33,277 nucleotides of DNA from Prevotella sp. (GCA_017445845.1 JAFSRY010000055.1:1-33277); one strand, 5' to 3'; counted from the first letter of the stretch, positions 15,302 to 23,374 are shown. Notes: generated by a model not told the origin, from the letters alone. Numbers and translations: made by a program.

Positions 15302-16234
15302 TTAGTGTTTATTGACGGCGGGCTTATGGATTTTAATCCATTTTTTGTCGACCACCATGTCGTGGTCTTGTCGTTGGCACTTCAGGAGCCATTTCTGGAA
15401 GTCGTGGGTGCTGAGCGAGTTGGGATGTCGGGCATCGCCAGTGATGTCGTTGCATTTAGTGAACGGGTTTGGCGACCAGATGACGACCAGTTGGTTGTCT
15501 TCTTGTGGGCGTGTGGTAGACAGTTTGTAGAAGGGGGCCATCGGGTCGTGTTCCTTGTCGAAAAGAACATAGTCACGTCCGCCTCTCACGGCAAAGCGCC
15601 CGAAGGCATCTTTGGGGTAGGGCAGGAGACAGGATGTCTCGTCGTCGCCGACGATGAGGTAAACGGCAAGGTATCCGTCGGCAGGTGCACGGAACTTCAT
15701 ATAGACGCGCTCGCCGCTGATGAAGGAAGACGTGACGATCTTCTCTCCGCTGTCATCTTTCAAGACGCTCCACTTCAGGTCGGCCTTTGCCTGAATGATT
15801 TCGCGGGCTTTTCCGACTACTTCGGCGATGAAGACGAGTTTTCCATCCACATAGTCCACGTTGAGCACGGGTGGCTTGATGTCTGCCAGCCATTCGCCGC
15901 GGGCCATGGCGACGGTGTTCTCCCAATAGTATGAGCTGGAGGCTTCTCCGTTGGTTTCGGCATTGGAGTCGATGACATCGGAGGTAATCATTTCACCGAA
16001 GGCATTCTTGATGGCTTGTGCCTTGGCCAGTTCTATACATTTTCTTTTTGCGTCCTTCAGTGTGATGTTGTCGTTGTCACTGACGGTATAGACATATTTA
16101 CCCGAGACCGTGGTTGTCTTCTGTGCGGAGACTGCCAAGGGCACGAATAAAGCAAAAAGCAGATAGAAAGGGTAATGGATAATGGATAATTGAACATTAT
16201 GATTACCCCTGCCGGCACATTTCACTTTTCTCAT
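15302..16234 (-). CDS. Exported DUF4384-like protein with FlgO/LPP20-like N-terminal domain
   Basis: The signal peptide is unusual: MRKVKCAGRGNHNVQLSIIHYP is encoded by an intergenic repeat (CCTGCCGGC plus ATTATCCATTATCC modules, 16171-16218), followed by a normal hydrophobic core FYLLFALFVPLAVSAQ. No ATG lies further in, so the repeat seems to supply the start and N-region. Residues ~45-150 (DNDNITLKDAKRKCIELAKAQAIKNAFGEMI) resemble the helix-plus-sheet fold of LPP20/FlgO/FlgP-type proteins. Residues ~160-260 (ERVYMKFRAPADGYLAVYLIVGDDETSCLLPYPKDA) match the DUF4384 pattern, a beta domain that I recall next to secreted kinases and caspases. That association fits the caspase gene downstream in this operon. 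Role unknown; probably periplasmic or outer-membrane associated. Confidence 0.72.
   Translation of the reverse strand: MRKVKCAGRGNHNVQLSIIHYPFYLLFALFVPLAVSAQKTTTVSGKYVYTVSDNDNITLKDAKRKCIELAKAQAIKNAFGEMITSDVIDSNAETNGEASSSYYWENTVAMARGEWLADIKPPVLNVDYVDGKLVFIAEVVGKAREIIQAKADLKWSVLKDDSGEKIVTSSFISGERVYMKFRAPADGYLAVYLIVGDDETSCLLPYPKDAFGRFAVRGGRDYVLFDKEHDPMAPFYKLSTTRPQEDNQLVVIWSPNPFTKCNDITGDARHPNSLSTHDFQKWLLKCQRQDHDMVVDKKWIKIHKPAVNKH
16171..16218. repeat. Repeat phrase inside the signal-peptide coding region
   Basis: On the minus strand: TGCCGGCAGGGGTAATCAT, AATGTTCA, then ATTATCCATTATCCATTACC. It encodes CAGRGNHNVQLSIIHYP of the DUF4384-like protein. The same modules occur non-coding at 6861-6893. 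Confidence 0.7.
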
Positions 16235-16318
16235 TTCTTTTTTCCTATTACCTTTATTTAAGTTTGACTTCGTCGACCTTCGGTTCGCATTTGCTCTTAA
16301 ATAGGTTATTGCTTTTGG

Positions 16319-16403
16319 TTGACGAGTTAACGAGTTGACAAGTTAACGAGTTATTACTTTTATCATTTAACTTGTTTACTTGTCTACTTGTTTACTTGTC
16401 TAC
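16319..16403. repeat. Intergenic repeat phrases AACTCGTTAACTTGTC and GTAGACAAGTAAACAAG
   Basis: In the sense of the minus-strand genes, two copies of GTAGACAAGTAAACAAG follow the stop codon of the 16414 gene. TTAAATGATAAAAGTAATA comes next, then AACTCGTTAACTTGTC and AACTCGTTAACTCG before the next gene. The same series, in the same orientation relative to transcription, recurs between the trmH-like and ribD genes (24297-24425). Confidence 0.75.
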
Positions 16404-16413
16404 GCGATTACCA

Positions 16414-16950
16414 TTATTTGACAACGTAGAGCAACAGGATCTCGGTGCTGCCGTCTTGCTCGCGACAGAGGCTGATGGTGGGCTTCAGCGAATTGACGTT
16501 CTGTGCCGTTGAAGAGCGATAGGACGCTTCGAAGTCGGTCTGTGACGTTGCTACTTCGCCAGACTTGTTGGTGATGTGAGTCTCGGCGCCGCCCTCCACG
16601 CTGCCACCCTTCAGCAAAGCCATTTGCACAGAGGCATTATGCGAGGCTTTGCGATAAGCGGCATTAGCCGAGGCTGCTTTGCCTCGGCTTTCGAATGTCG
16701 TTGCCTCTAAGCCCTGCCGCTCAAGAGCAATAAAATGTGCCTTGAGGGCTTTGTCGAGGCTAAGGCTTTTTCCCCATACGGTCCATCCTTCCTCCGTCAT
16801 CTGCTTCAGGGTTTTTTGGTATTCCTGTTTTGTCGATTTACTCAGTTTGGGTTCGCCGGCATAGGCCGAGAGTGTTGTCGACAGAAAGCAGACGATGAGC
16901 AAGAGAAGTGGATAATGGATAATTGATAAACGATAATTGTGGCTATCCAT
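16414..16950 (-). CDS. Exported protein, paralogue of the upstream gene product
   Basis: The start at 16950 (MDSHNYRLSIIHYPLLLLIVCFLSTTLSAYA) lies 4 bases after the preceding stop and gives a signal peptide whose N-region NYRLSIIHYP is encoded by the ATTATCCATTATCC repeat. The mature part begins LSKSTKQEYQKTLKQMTEEGWTVWGKSLSLDKAL, clearly parallel to AAVKEAKQLKKEGWKVNPGALPIEKQL in the 16955-17629 product, so the two are diverged copies. Residues ~85-178 are a helix-then-sheet region with NKSGEVATSQTDFEASYRSSTAQNV and a final strand EILLLYVVK. The fold is probably LPP20/FlgO-like. Function is unknown; tandem placement suggests the two proteins form a pair in the periplasm or outer membrane. 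Confidence 0.7.
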   Translation of the reverse strand: MDSHNYRLSIIHYPLLLLIVCFLSTTLSAYAGEPKLSKSTKQEYQKTLKQMTEEGWTVWGKSLSLDKALKAHFIALERQGLEATTFESRGKAASANAAYRKASHNASVQMALLKGGSVEGGAETHITNKSGEVATSQTDFEASYRSSTAQNVNSLKPTISLCREQDGSTEILLLYVVK

Positions 16951-16954
16951 TTCC

Positions 16955-17629
16955 TTACCAACCCAGGATTTCGTCGAGTTTCTCCATTCCCTTGTCGCCG
17001 TCAATCTCCAGTTGCTTGCGAATGGCTTCTTTTGCGACAGCTTTTACTTCCTTCTCGCTGCAGGCCAGGCGTATCAGCACTTCCTTGTTCTTGTTCTCAA
17101 GGGTGCGGGTCATCTCGACGATGACGAGCGTGCGGCCGAGGCTCTGTTCGATGAACGACTTGGAGTTCATGGTGCTCTTTACTACAGAGGTAGCCTCTTC
17201 GGGTGATAGCTGGCTGTTGGTGACGGTGTTCTCGACGAGTGCAGTGACTTCAGAATGGATGTTGCTGGCGAGGTTGATTTTTGCCAGTTCCTGAGCCTGC
17301 ATCTTGGCGGCATCATAGTTTTCGCCTACACTGCGGGCTTCACCCATGATATACTTCGGGAAGAGGTTCTCATCGAAGTCGTTCTGCATCATGTAGGACT
17401 TGTCGAGCTGCTTCTCGATGGGCAGAGCACCAGGATTGACTTTCCAGCCTTCCTTCTTCAGCTGCTTGGCTTCCTTGACGGCAGCCTTCGTAGCCTTCTT
17501 GGTCAACTCAGCCTTCGAGGCTTTTTGGATTTCCTTACGCGCCTTCAACTGTTCCTTTGAGAGTTGGGCTTGCATGGGCATGGTCATGCCTAAGAGCATG
17601 ATGGCGATGATGAGTTTGATTGCTTTCAT
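16955..17629 (-). CDS. Exported LPP20/FlgO-like protein, first gene of the envelope operon
   Basis: A signal peptide (MKAIKLIIAIMLLGMTMPMQAQ) precedes a Lys/Ala-rich amphipathic helix (LKARKEIQKASKAELTKKATKAAVKEAKQL, ~24-58). The motif KEGWKVNPGALPIEKQLDKSY follows, then GEARSVGENYDAAKMQAQELAKINLASNIHSEVTALVEN (~95-135), a helix typical of LPP20/FlgP-like proteins. Strands FIEQSLGRTLVIVEMTRTLENKNKEVLIRLAC (~160-195) and a helical tail end at DEILGW. The helix could lie along the envelope or form a coiled coil. The gene is the likely promoter-proximal member: TAACTTTG at 17751-17758 (-) lies 122 bases upstream and the next gene starts 4 bases after its stop. Function unknown. Confidence 0.75.
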   Translation of the reverse strand: MKAIKLIIAIMLLGMTMPMQAQLSKEQLKARKEIQKASKAELTKKATKAAVKEAKQLKKEGWKVNPGALPIEKQLDKSYMMQNDFDENLFPKYIMGEARSVGENYDAAKMQAQELAKINLASNIHSEVTALVENTVTNSQLSPEEATSVVKSTMNSKSFIEQSLGRTLVIVEMTRTLENKNKEVLIRLACSEKEVKAVAKEAIRKQLEIDGDKGMEKLDEILGW

Positions 17630-17750
17630 TGTTTCTTAAAGTTAATTTATTGTCGGCTGGTAACAACCGGACGGGTTAATTATTCAGATGCGGGTTTAAG
17701 TTCTTTCTTGTTGCTATGGTTCATAGCTTTAGTTTTACATACACAAAGTG

Positions 17751-17758
17751 CAAAGTTA
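17751..17758 (-). promoter_or_regulatory. Promoter -7 element TAACTTTG for the seven-gene envelope operon
   Basis: Exact TAnnTTTG match reading toward 17629, implying a 5' UTR of roughly 115 bases. The -33 region is a T/A tract without a clear TTG. Confidence 0.55.
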
Positions 17759-17938
17759 CAAACTTTTTTCTTTTTTTAAAAAATATTTTCGGTTTTTTTA
17801 CGTTGATGACTATAAAAAAGGGCAATTCGCCTGTTGAGTGTCATATAATACCGTACAAATCAGCTTTTGTGCAATCGTTTTTGCAGGAAAAACAGGAAAA
17901 GGTTGTGCCGTTGGTTTTATGGTAAGTGTGTTTTTTAT

Positions 17939-17946
17939 TATTTTTG
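17939..17946 (+). promoter_or_regulatory. Possible promoter -7 element TATTTTTG for the GH13 gene
   Basis: TATTTTTG fits TAnnTTTG and precedes the lipoprotein ATG at 17991 by 44 bases. The nearest TTG (17911-17913) is 25 bases away, longer than ideal. Confidence 0.4.
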
Positions 17947-17990
17947 TGGCATTGAAAGAAACAATCATTAAAAAAACAACAGAAAGAAAC

Positions 17991-19961
17991 ATGAGAAAAC
18001 TGTTTTTGCTGCCCGTATTGTCGGCCATGTTGCTGGCTGCGTGCAACTCTGGCAATGGTGCCTTCAGCGATGAGGGCAACGGTGCCGTAGAAGTGAACCG
18101 TATCGACCCGACCGATTGGTATGTCGGAATGAAAGACCCCTCGCTGCAGCTGCTGGTCTATGGACAGGGTATCGGCGACGCTGAAGTGTCGGTGAAGGGT
18201 GCGAAGATTGACTCGCTGGTGCGCTTGGAGTCACCCAACTACCTGCTGGTCTATCTGAACCTGAAGGGCGCTAAGGCCGGCGACCTGCCCATTGCCTTCC
18301 AGCGTGGCGACGACAAGACCATTGTGAAGTATCAGCTGAAGGAACGCCAGATGAAGGGTGAGGAGCGCATGGGTTTCACCAATGCCGACGTGCTCTATAT
18401 GCTGATGCCCGACCGTTTTGCCCAGTCGGAAGACCATCCTGCACAGATTGAGGGTATGAACGCTTACGTTGAAGACCGCTCGATGCCGTCGTTGCGTCAT
18501 GGTGGCGACCTGGAAGGCATCCGTCAGCATCTGGACTACTTTAACGACCTCGGTGTGACAGCCCTTTGGTTTACGCCCGTCCTTGAGAACAATTCGCCCG
18601 ACAGCTACGGAGGCAAGGTGAGCACCTATCACGGCTATGCCACGACCGACTACTACCGTGTAGACCCACGCTTCGGTACGAACGAAGACTATCGACGACT
18701 CATCGACGATGCCCATCAGCACGGGCTGAAGGTGGTGATGGACATGATTTTCAACCATTGCGGTTTCGAGCATCCCTGGGTGGCCGACCTGCCTGCCAAG
18801 GACTGGCTGAACAATCCCGAATGGCTTGCACCGGAGAACCAGACCGAAGAGCACATGACCGAACAACGCAACATGGACGGTGTCACGCGTGTCAGCGACC
18901 TCTACCGCCAGACTTCCTATAAGCTCACGCCGGTACTTGACCCCTACGCTTCAGAAGTAGACCTCGGTGAGACCGTCGACGGATGGTTCGTTCCGAACAT
19001 GCCCGACCTGAACCAGCGCAATCCTCATGTCATTCGCTATCTCATCCAGAACTCGGAATGGTGGATTGAAACCGTCGGCATCGACGGCATCCGCATGGAC
19101 ACCTATCCCTATGCCGACCGCTCGGGCATGGCTCAGTGGATGAAGGTGCTCGACAACGAATATCCCAACTTCAATACCGTCGGAGAGACATGGGTCACCG
19201 AACCTGCCTACACCGCAGCATGGCAGAAAGACTCGCGGCTGGAGAAAGACAACTCCTACCTGAAGACAGTCATGGACTTCTCCTTCTTCGATAAACTCAA
19301 TCAGGCACGCTACGAAGAGACCGACGGATGGTGGAACGGTTTCAACCGCATCTACAACTCGCTCGTCTATGACTATCTCTACGAAGATCCCACCCATGTG
19401 ATGGCATTCATCGAGAACCACGACACCGACCGCTTCCTCGGCGACGGCTATCCCGGACAGGACAAGCCCGCCCTGAAACAGGCCCTCGCCCTCTTGCTCA
19501 CTATCCAGCGCATACCGCAGCTCTACTATGGCACAGAGGTACTGATGAACGGCACGAAGGCCCAGACCGACGGCAATGTCCGTAAAGACTTCCCCGGCGG
19601 CTTCAAGGGCGACACCCATAACTGCTTCACCGAGGAGGGACGTACTGCCGAAGAGCAGGAGATGTTCAGCTGGCTGTCGAAACTGCTCCATTGGCGCCAG
19701 GGCAACGAAACCATTATCCGTGGCTACCAGACACAGTTCACACCCTACAAAGGCATCTATGTCGTTGCCCGCCGTTGGCATCGCAACTGCGTCATGACCG
19801 TTCTCAACGGAACAAACCATGAGGTGGAGTTCGACTGGAAACGCTATGCAGAACTGGTCGACGGACAGAACGAGGCTACCGACATCCTCACCGACCGCAC
19901 CTTCACCATCGGAGAGCCCATGACGCTGCAGCCCCGCGAGGCACTCATCCTCGAATTCTGA
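17991..19961 (+). CDS. GH13 alpha-amylase/neopullulanase-type lipoprotein (SusA-like)
   Basis: The enzyme should hydrolyse maltodextrins, pullulan-type or cyclic alpha-glucans in the periplasm. The start at 17991 gives a lipoprotein signal peptide with lipobox LLAAC (MRKLFLLPVLSAMLLAAC); the longer open frame to 17838 is non-coding leader. Residues ~35-115 form the cyclomaltodextrinase-type N-terminal beta domain (DWYVGMKDPSLQLLVYGQGI...). The TIM barrel starts at DVLYMLMPDRFA. Catalytic residues are visible: nucleophile D370 in GIRMDTYP, acid/base E399 in TVGETW, and the third carboxylate D478 in ENHDTDRF. A C-terminal beta domain ends at LQPREALILEF. At 656 residues it is normal for the group. 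It is followed by a strong terminator, so it is probably a single-gene unit rather than part of a sus operon. Confidence 0.92.
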   Translation: MRKLFLLPVLSAMLLAACNSGNGAFSDEGNGAVEVNRIDPTDWYVGMKDPSLQLLVYGQGIGDAEVSVKGAKIDSLVRLESPNYLLVYLNLKGAKAGDLPIAFQRGDDKTIVKYQLKERQMKGEERMGFTNADVLYMLMPDRFAQSEDHPAQIEGMNAYVEDRSMPSLRHGGDLEGIRQHLDYFNDLGVTALWFTPVLENNSPDSYGGKVSTYHGYATTDYYRVDPRFGTNEDYRRLIDDAHQHGLKVVMDMIFNHCGFEHPWVADLPAKDWLNNPEWLAPENQTEEHMTEQRNMDGVTRVSDLYRQTSYKLTPVLDPYASEVDLGETVDGWFVPNMPDLNQRNPHVIRYLIQNSEWWIETVGIDGIRMDTYPYADRSGMAQWMKVLDNEYPNFNTVGETWVTEPAYTAAWQKDSRLEKDNSYLKTVMDFSFFDKLNQARYEETDGWWNGFNRIYNSLVYDYLYEDPTHVMAFIENHDTDRFLGDGYPGQDKPALKQALALLLTIQRIPQLYYGTEVLMNGTKAQTDGNVRKDFPGGFKGDTHNCFTEEGRTAEEQEMFSWLSKLLHWRQGNETIIRGYQTQFTPYKGIYVVARRWHRNCVMTVLNGTNHEVEFDWKRYAELVDGQNEATDILTDRTFTIGEPMTLQPREALILEF

Positions 19962-19981
19962 AAAGTAAATACATCAAAAAG

Positions 19982-20019
19982 ACCACCCCCCAACCTGCTC
20001 ACTTCGGTTGGGGGGTGGT
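19982..20019 (+). terminator. Intrinsic terminator after the GH13 gene
   Basis: Perfect 14-bp stem ACCACCCCCCAACC (19982-19995) / GGTTGGGGGGTGGT (20006-20019) with a 10-base loop, followed by TTTGTTT and preceded by AAAAAG. It starts 21 bases after the stop codon. Confidence 0.95.
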
Positions 20020-20101
20020 TTTGTTTCGGCGATAAAAAGACTTGTTTTAGCCGGTTCTGTTTTTTTTAAGTATTTTGTGTGTTTATCAGACATTTTTTTA
20101 T

Positions 20102-20109
20102 TAAATTTG
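20102..20109 (+). promoter_or_regulatory. Promoter -7 element TAAATTTG for the Na/Pi transporter gene
   Basis: Exact TAnnTTTG match 55 bases before the ATG; the nearest upstream TTTTG (20073-20077) is 24 bases away. Confidence 0.55.
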
Positions 20110-20164
20110 CAACAGATTTGAACGGGAAGCAATGGAAAGCTGTTAAAACCATAACCTCACCAAT

Positions 20165-21883
20165 ATGTCTATTTGGATTATTTTCAAGCTGTTAGGCTCT
20201 TTGGCTCTGCTGATGTTCGGTATGAAGTCGATGAGCGAAGCCCTGCAGAAAATGGCAGGTCCGCAGTTGCGTCATGTGCTCGGTGCCATGACCACCAATC
20301 GTTTCACAGGAGTGCTGACGGGAATGTTCGTCACCGCCGCTGTGCAGTCATCTACCGCCACGACGCTGATGACCGTCTCGTTCGTCAATGCCGGACTGCT
20401 CACCCTTTTGCAGGCCATCTCGGTCATTATGGGTGCCCACATCGGTACTACGGTGTCGGCATGGATTATGTCATTAGGTTTCTCGTTCAACATCACCGAC
20501 TTTGTCTATCCGGCGTTCTTCCTCGGTATCATCCTCATCTATATGAAAAGACGCCGCATCGTCGGCGACTTCCTCTTCGGCGTAGCCTTCCTCTTCCTCG
20601 GACTAGGCACACTGAAGGAGACGGGATTTGCACTTGTCGAAGATCCCGATGCCTCGGCAGCCATCAGTACGTTCTTTGCCCACTTCAACGAGCCTAACTT
20701 CTGGAATTCATTCTTCTTCCTGCTCATGGGAACCGTGTTGACACTCTGCGTGCAGTCGTCGGCAGCCATCATGGCCATCACGATGATACTCTGCTCGACG
20801 GGCGTCCTTCATATCGACCAAGGCATCATGCTTGTGCTCGGTGAGAACATCGGAACCACCATCACTGCCAACATAGTGGCAATGGGGGCCAACACGCAGG
20901 CCCGACGGGCTGCCTTCGCCCACTTCACCATCAATGTCATCGGTGTCACATGGGCGCTCATACTGCTGCAACCCTTTATCAGTGGTGTCTGCGGATTTGT
21001 CGGCTTCGACCGTGCGCTGACGCCGGGTGATGCAGGCTATGCAGCCAACCTGGCAAAAATCAGTATCGTACTGGCAACCTTCCACTCGGCATTCAATATC
21101 ACCAATACCTTCCTGCAGATATGGTTCGTGCAGTATATAGAGCGCTTCGTATGCTGGGCCATCAAGCCAAAGAAGGTCGACGAGGAAGAAGACTTCAAAC
21201 TGCACTTCATCACCTCCGGCATCATGAAGACGCCGGAACTCTCGGTGCTTGAGGCCCAGAAGGAAATCCGCTCCTTCGCAGAGCGCATACAGCGGATGTT
21301 CGGCATGGTACGCGAACTGCTCGTGACAAAGGACGAGGCAGCGTTCGTCAAACTCTTCTCCCGCATTGAGAAGTATGAAGGTATCTCCGACAACATGGAG
21401 ATAGAGATTGCCAAATATCTCGACCAGGTCAGCAATTCACATCTCTCTGACGAGACAAAGGCAAAGATACGCGCCATGCTTCGCGAAATCAGTGAACTCG
21501 AGAGTATCGGCGATGCCTGCTACAACATGGCCCGCACCATCAACCGTAAGGTGCAGAACAAACAGGACCACTTCACGCAGCCGCAGTATGAGCACCTGCA
21601 CCAGATGATGCAGCTCACCGATGATGCCCTGACGCAGATGAACACCCTCATGATGGGTCGCAAGGAGTCGTTCGATGTCAACCGCTCGTTCAATATCGAA
21701 AACGAAATCAATAACTTCCGCCAGCAGTTGAAGTCGCAGAATATCAACGACGTCAACAACCACAAATACACCTACGCCGTCGGTACCATCTACATGGACC
21801 TCATCAACGAATGCGAAAAGCTGGGCGACTATGTCGTCAACGTCGTTGAAGCCCGCATGGGAACGCGGCAGAAAGACGCATAG
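20165..21883 (+). CDS. Na+/phosphate cotransporter with PhoU-like cytoplasmic domain
   Basis: An inner-membrane secondary transporter of the PF02690 (NptA/SLC34-like) family, importing or exporting phosphate with sodium. It has two inverted copies of the core motif. QSSTATTLMTVSFVNAGLL (~59-77) sits in the first half. QSSAAIMAITMILCSTGVLH follows near 195-215, and GENIGTTITANIVAMG near 222-240 pairs with GAHIGTTVSAWIMSLG in the first half. About eight to ten membrane helices occupy residues 1-340. The C-terminal ~220 residues are soluble and helical (AERIQRMFGMVRELLVTKDEAAFVKLF, EISELESIGDACYNMARTI), as in PhoU-like tails that gate transport. Length 572 is typical. It has its own promoter and stands alone. 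Confidence 0.93.
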   Translation: MSIWIIFKLLGSLALLMFGMKSMSEALQKMAGPQLRHVLGAMTTNRFTGVLTGMFVTAAVQSSTATTLMTVSFVNAGLLTLLQAISVIMGAHIGTTVSAWIMSLGFSFNITDFVYPAFFLGIILIYMKRRRIVGDFLFGVAFLFLGLGTLKETGFALVEDPDASAAISTFFAHFNEPNFWNSFFFLLMGTVLTLCVQSSAAIMAITMILCSTGVLHIDQGIMLVLGENIGTTITANIVAMGANTQARRAAFAHFTINVIGVTWALILLQPFISGVCGFVGFDRALTPGDAGYAANLAKISIVLATFHSAFNITNTFLQIWFVQYIERFVCWAIKPKKVDEEEDFKLHFITSGIMKTPELSVLEAQKEIRSFAERIQRMFGMVRELLVTKDEAAFVKLFSRIEKYEGISDNMEIEIAKYLDQVSNSHLSDETKAKIRAMLREISELESIGDACYNMARTINRKVQNKQDHFTQPQYEHLHQMMQLTDDALTQMNTLMMGRKESFDVNRSFNIENEINNFRQQLKSQNINDVNNHKYTYAVGTIYMDLINECEKLGDYVVNVVEARMGTRQKDA

Positions 21884-21890
21884 AGACAGT

Positions 21891-21970
21891 GAAAGTGTGA
21901 AATGGAGAGTCGGAAATATATGCCGCCTCGCTGGCAGCCCCATCCCTTCCGCTCTTTATTTCACACTTTC
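21891..21970. terminator. Inverted repeat between convergent genes, possible bidirectional terminator
   Basis: GAAAGTGTGAAA (21891-21902) and TTTCACACTTTC (21959-21970) are perfect 12-base arms around a 56-base loop, placed between the transporter stop (21883) and the convergent GH53 stop (22090). The right arm is followed by CTTTCCT. The long loop makes a terminator role plausible but not certain; the arms resemble the GTGAAAAAGTG repeat phrase found elsewhere. Confidence 0.4.
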
Positions 21971-22089
21971 CTTTCCTAAGGTCTCTTCAAAAAATCAACA
22001 CATTATTATCAATCAATTCAAGTTTCGGATGTAACTGACACCCTACCTTTCTGGGCACGAATACAGTTACAATCCGACCCCTATGGCTT

Positions 22090-23325
22090 TTATCTTTTGT
22101 TAATGGCCTTACGTCCGTCGACAATCACGATGGGGCTGTCGCTGTCGCGCTGTCCGACGAGGTTATAAGAGACCCCTCTCCTCCTCCAGGTGTCTGTAGT
22201 CGGTTGGTCGATGCCGCTGGTGCCTAAGAAGTTCTTCAGGGCATAAAGAGCGGGCAGGGCACGTCCGTTGCCGTTGTTGAAGAGGCCTCGGTTGACCCAG
22301 CTTCCGATGACGCTGTTCTGATAGCCGTTCTCTTCGGGGAACCACCAGTAGAGACCTGTCACGTTTGAGTGTTTCTCGAGTTCGGCAACGAGGGCATCGA
22401 CATATTCTTTCTGTCCTGCCGGTGTGACAGCCCACGGAGCGCTTTCCGAGTCATAACCCGTGCTGGGCTTATACTGATAGTAGTAGGCGGTCTCTACGAT
22501 TTGCACTTCGCGGTTGGGGAAGTTCTTCTCCAGCGTGTTCAGTGTGGTGGAAAGCTGGTCGAGGCCTTTGTGCCAGAAAGGATAGTATGAAAGTCCGATG
22601 ATGTCGTAGTCGACATTGTATTTGTCGAGCTTGGTGTAGTAGTTCAGGGTGTAGCTGTGGTTGCCTGCGCGTTCTATATGTATGATGATGCGTGCTTTCG
22701 GGCATACTTCGCGGCAGGCCTTGGCACCTTGGTTGAGGAAGCCGGCGAAGACATCCCAGCGATCGGTGTTGTTGGCATGGACGCGCCCCGTCTGCCAGAG
22801 CATTCCATAGGAGATTTCGTTGCCAATCTGTATGTAGTCGGGCGTGGCCTGGTTGCTGACAAGGTGCTGCAGACATTCCTTGGTATAGGAGTACATAACA
22901 TCGTTCAGTTCCTCGACACTCATCGATGACCATGCACTGGGTTTGTTCTGCTTGCTAGGGTCGGCCCATGAGTCGCTGTAGTGGAAGTCGAGCAGGAACT
23001 GCAGTCCGGCCTCTTTGATGCGCTTGCCGAGGGCGGTGACATAGTCGAGGTCTTGGCATACACCTTGTTTCTTGTCTTCATCAGAAGCCTTTGCGGGGTC
23101 TACGAAGAGGCGCACGCGGATGGCGTTCCAGCCCACCTCGGACGAGGCGACATAGGTCAGCACGTCGTTGATGCGGGTGCCGCTCTGCGTGAAGTATTTG
23201 ACACTGGCAGCCTCATAGGACGGCAGCAATGACATGTCGCCGCCGACAAGGCACGATGGATTTTGTGCGACGGAGGCCGTAGTAAGGGCCGTCAGTAGCA
23301 GGAGTGATGTGATAATTCTTTTCAT
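22090..23325 (-). CDS. Secreted arabinogalactan endo-beta-1,4-galactanase (GH53)
   Basis: The enzyme cleaves beta-1,4-galactan side chains of pectin. A signal peptide (MKRIITSLLLLTALTTASVAQ) precedes a GH53 barrel: GGDMSLLPSYE at 28-38, VRLFVDP at 71-77, FLLDFHYSDSWADPSKQNKPSAW at 110-132. The acid/base is E170 in IQIGNEISYGMLW and the nucleophile E278 in QIVETAYYY; GLYWWFPEE lies near 345. The C-terminus (WRRRGVSYNLVGQRDSDSPIVIVDGRKAINKR) matches the short tail often found on secreted Prevotella proteins, which I read as a type-A T9SS-like sorting or stem segment. It is the last - strand gene of the sufE-to-GH53 series, 37 bases after ribD. No SusC/D pair is nearby, so its glycan uptake partners must lie elsewhere. 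Confidence 0.93.
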   Translation of the reverse strand: MKRIITSLLLLTALTTASVAQNPSCLVGGDMSLLPSYEAASVKYFTQSGTRINDVLTYVASSEVGWNAIRVRLFVDPAKASDEDKKQGVCQDLDYVTALGKRIKEAGLQFLLDFHYSDSWADPSKQNKPSAWSSMSVEELNDVMYSYTKECLQHLVSNQATPDYIQIGNEISYGMLWQTGRVHANNTDRWDVFAGFLNQGAKACREVCPKARIIIHIERAGNHSYTLNYYTKLDKYNVDYDIIGLSYYPFWHKGLDQLSTTLNTLEKNFPNREVQIVETAYYYQYKPSTGYDSESAPWAVTPAGQKEYVDALVAELEKHSNVTGLYWWFPEENGYQNSVIGSWVNRGLFNNGNGRALPALYALKNFLGTSGIDQPTTDTWRRRGVSYNLVGQRDSDSPIVIVDGRKAINKR

Positions 23326-23346
23326 ATTTCTTTTTTTTTGTCTGCT

Positions 23347-23374
23347 AAAAGTAATAACTTGTTTACTTGTCTAC
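23347..23374. repeat. Repeat phrase forming the ribD stop codon
   Basis: On the minus strand GTAGACAAGTAAACAAG followed by TTATTACTTTT. The TAA inside GACAAGTAAAC is the ribD stop, so the protein ends in VDK. Confidence 0.7.

Larger units (their letters stand above)
17630..17990. other. Divergent promoter region between the envelope operon and the GH13 gene
   Basis: It contains TAACTTTG on the minus strand at 17751-17758 (reads into the 17629 gene) and TATTTTTG on the plus strand at 17939-17946 (reads into the GH13 gene). Between them lies a T-rich tract at 17761-17795. No gene is supported; the 51 codons in frame upstream of the GH13 start belong to this region. Confidence 0.6.

Noticed and set aside
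17838-17990. N-terminal extension of the GH13 protein
   Set aside because: The lipoprotein signal peptide begins at 17991 and a promoter-like element lies within the extension.
18951-19820. Minus-strand open frame of 289 codons inside the GH13 gene
   Set aside because: It is an antisense shadow of a strongly codon-biased gene; the plus frame carries all catalytic motifs.
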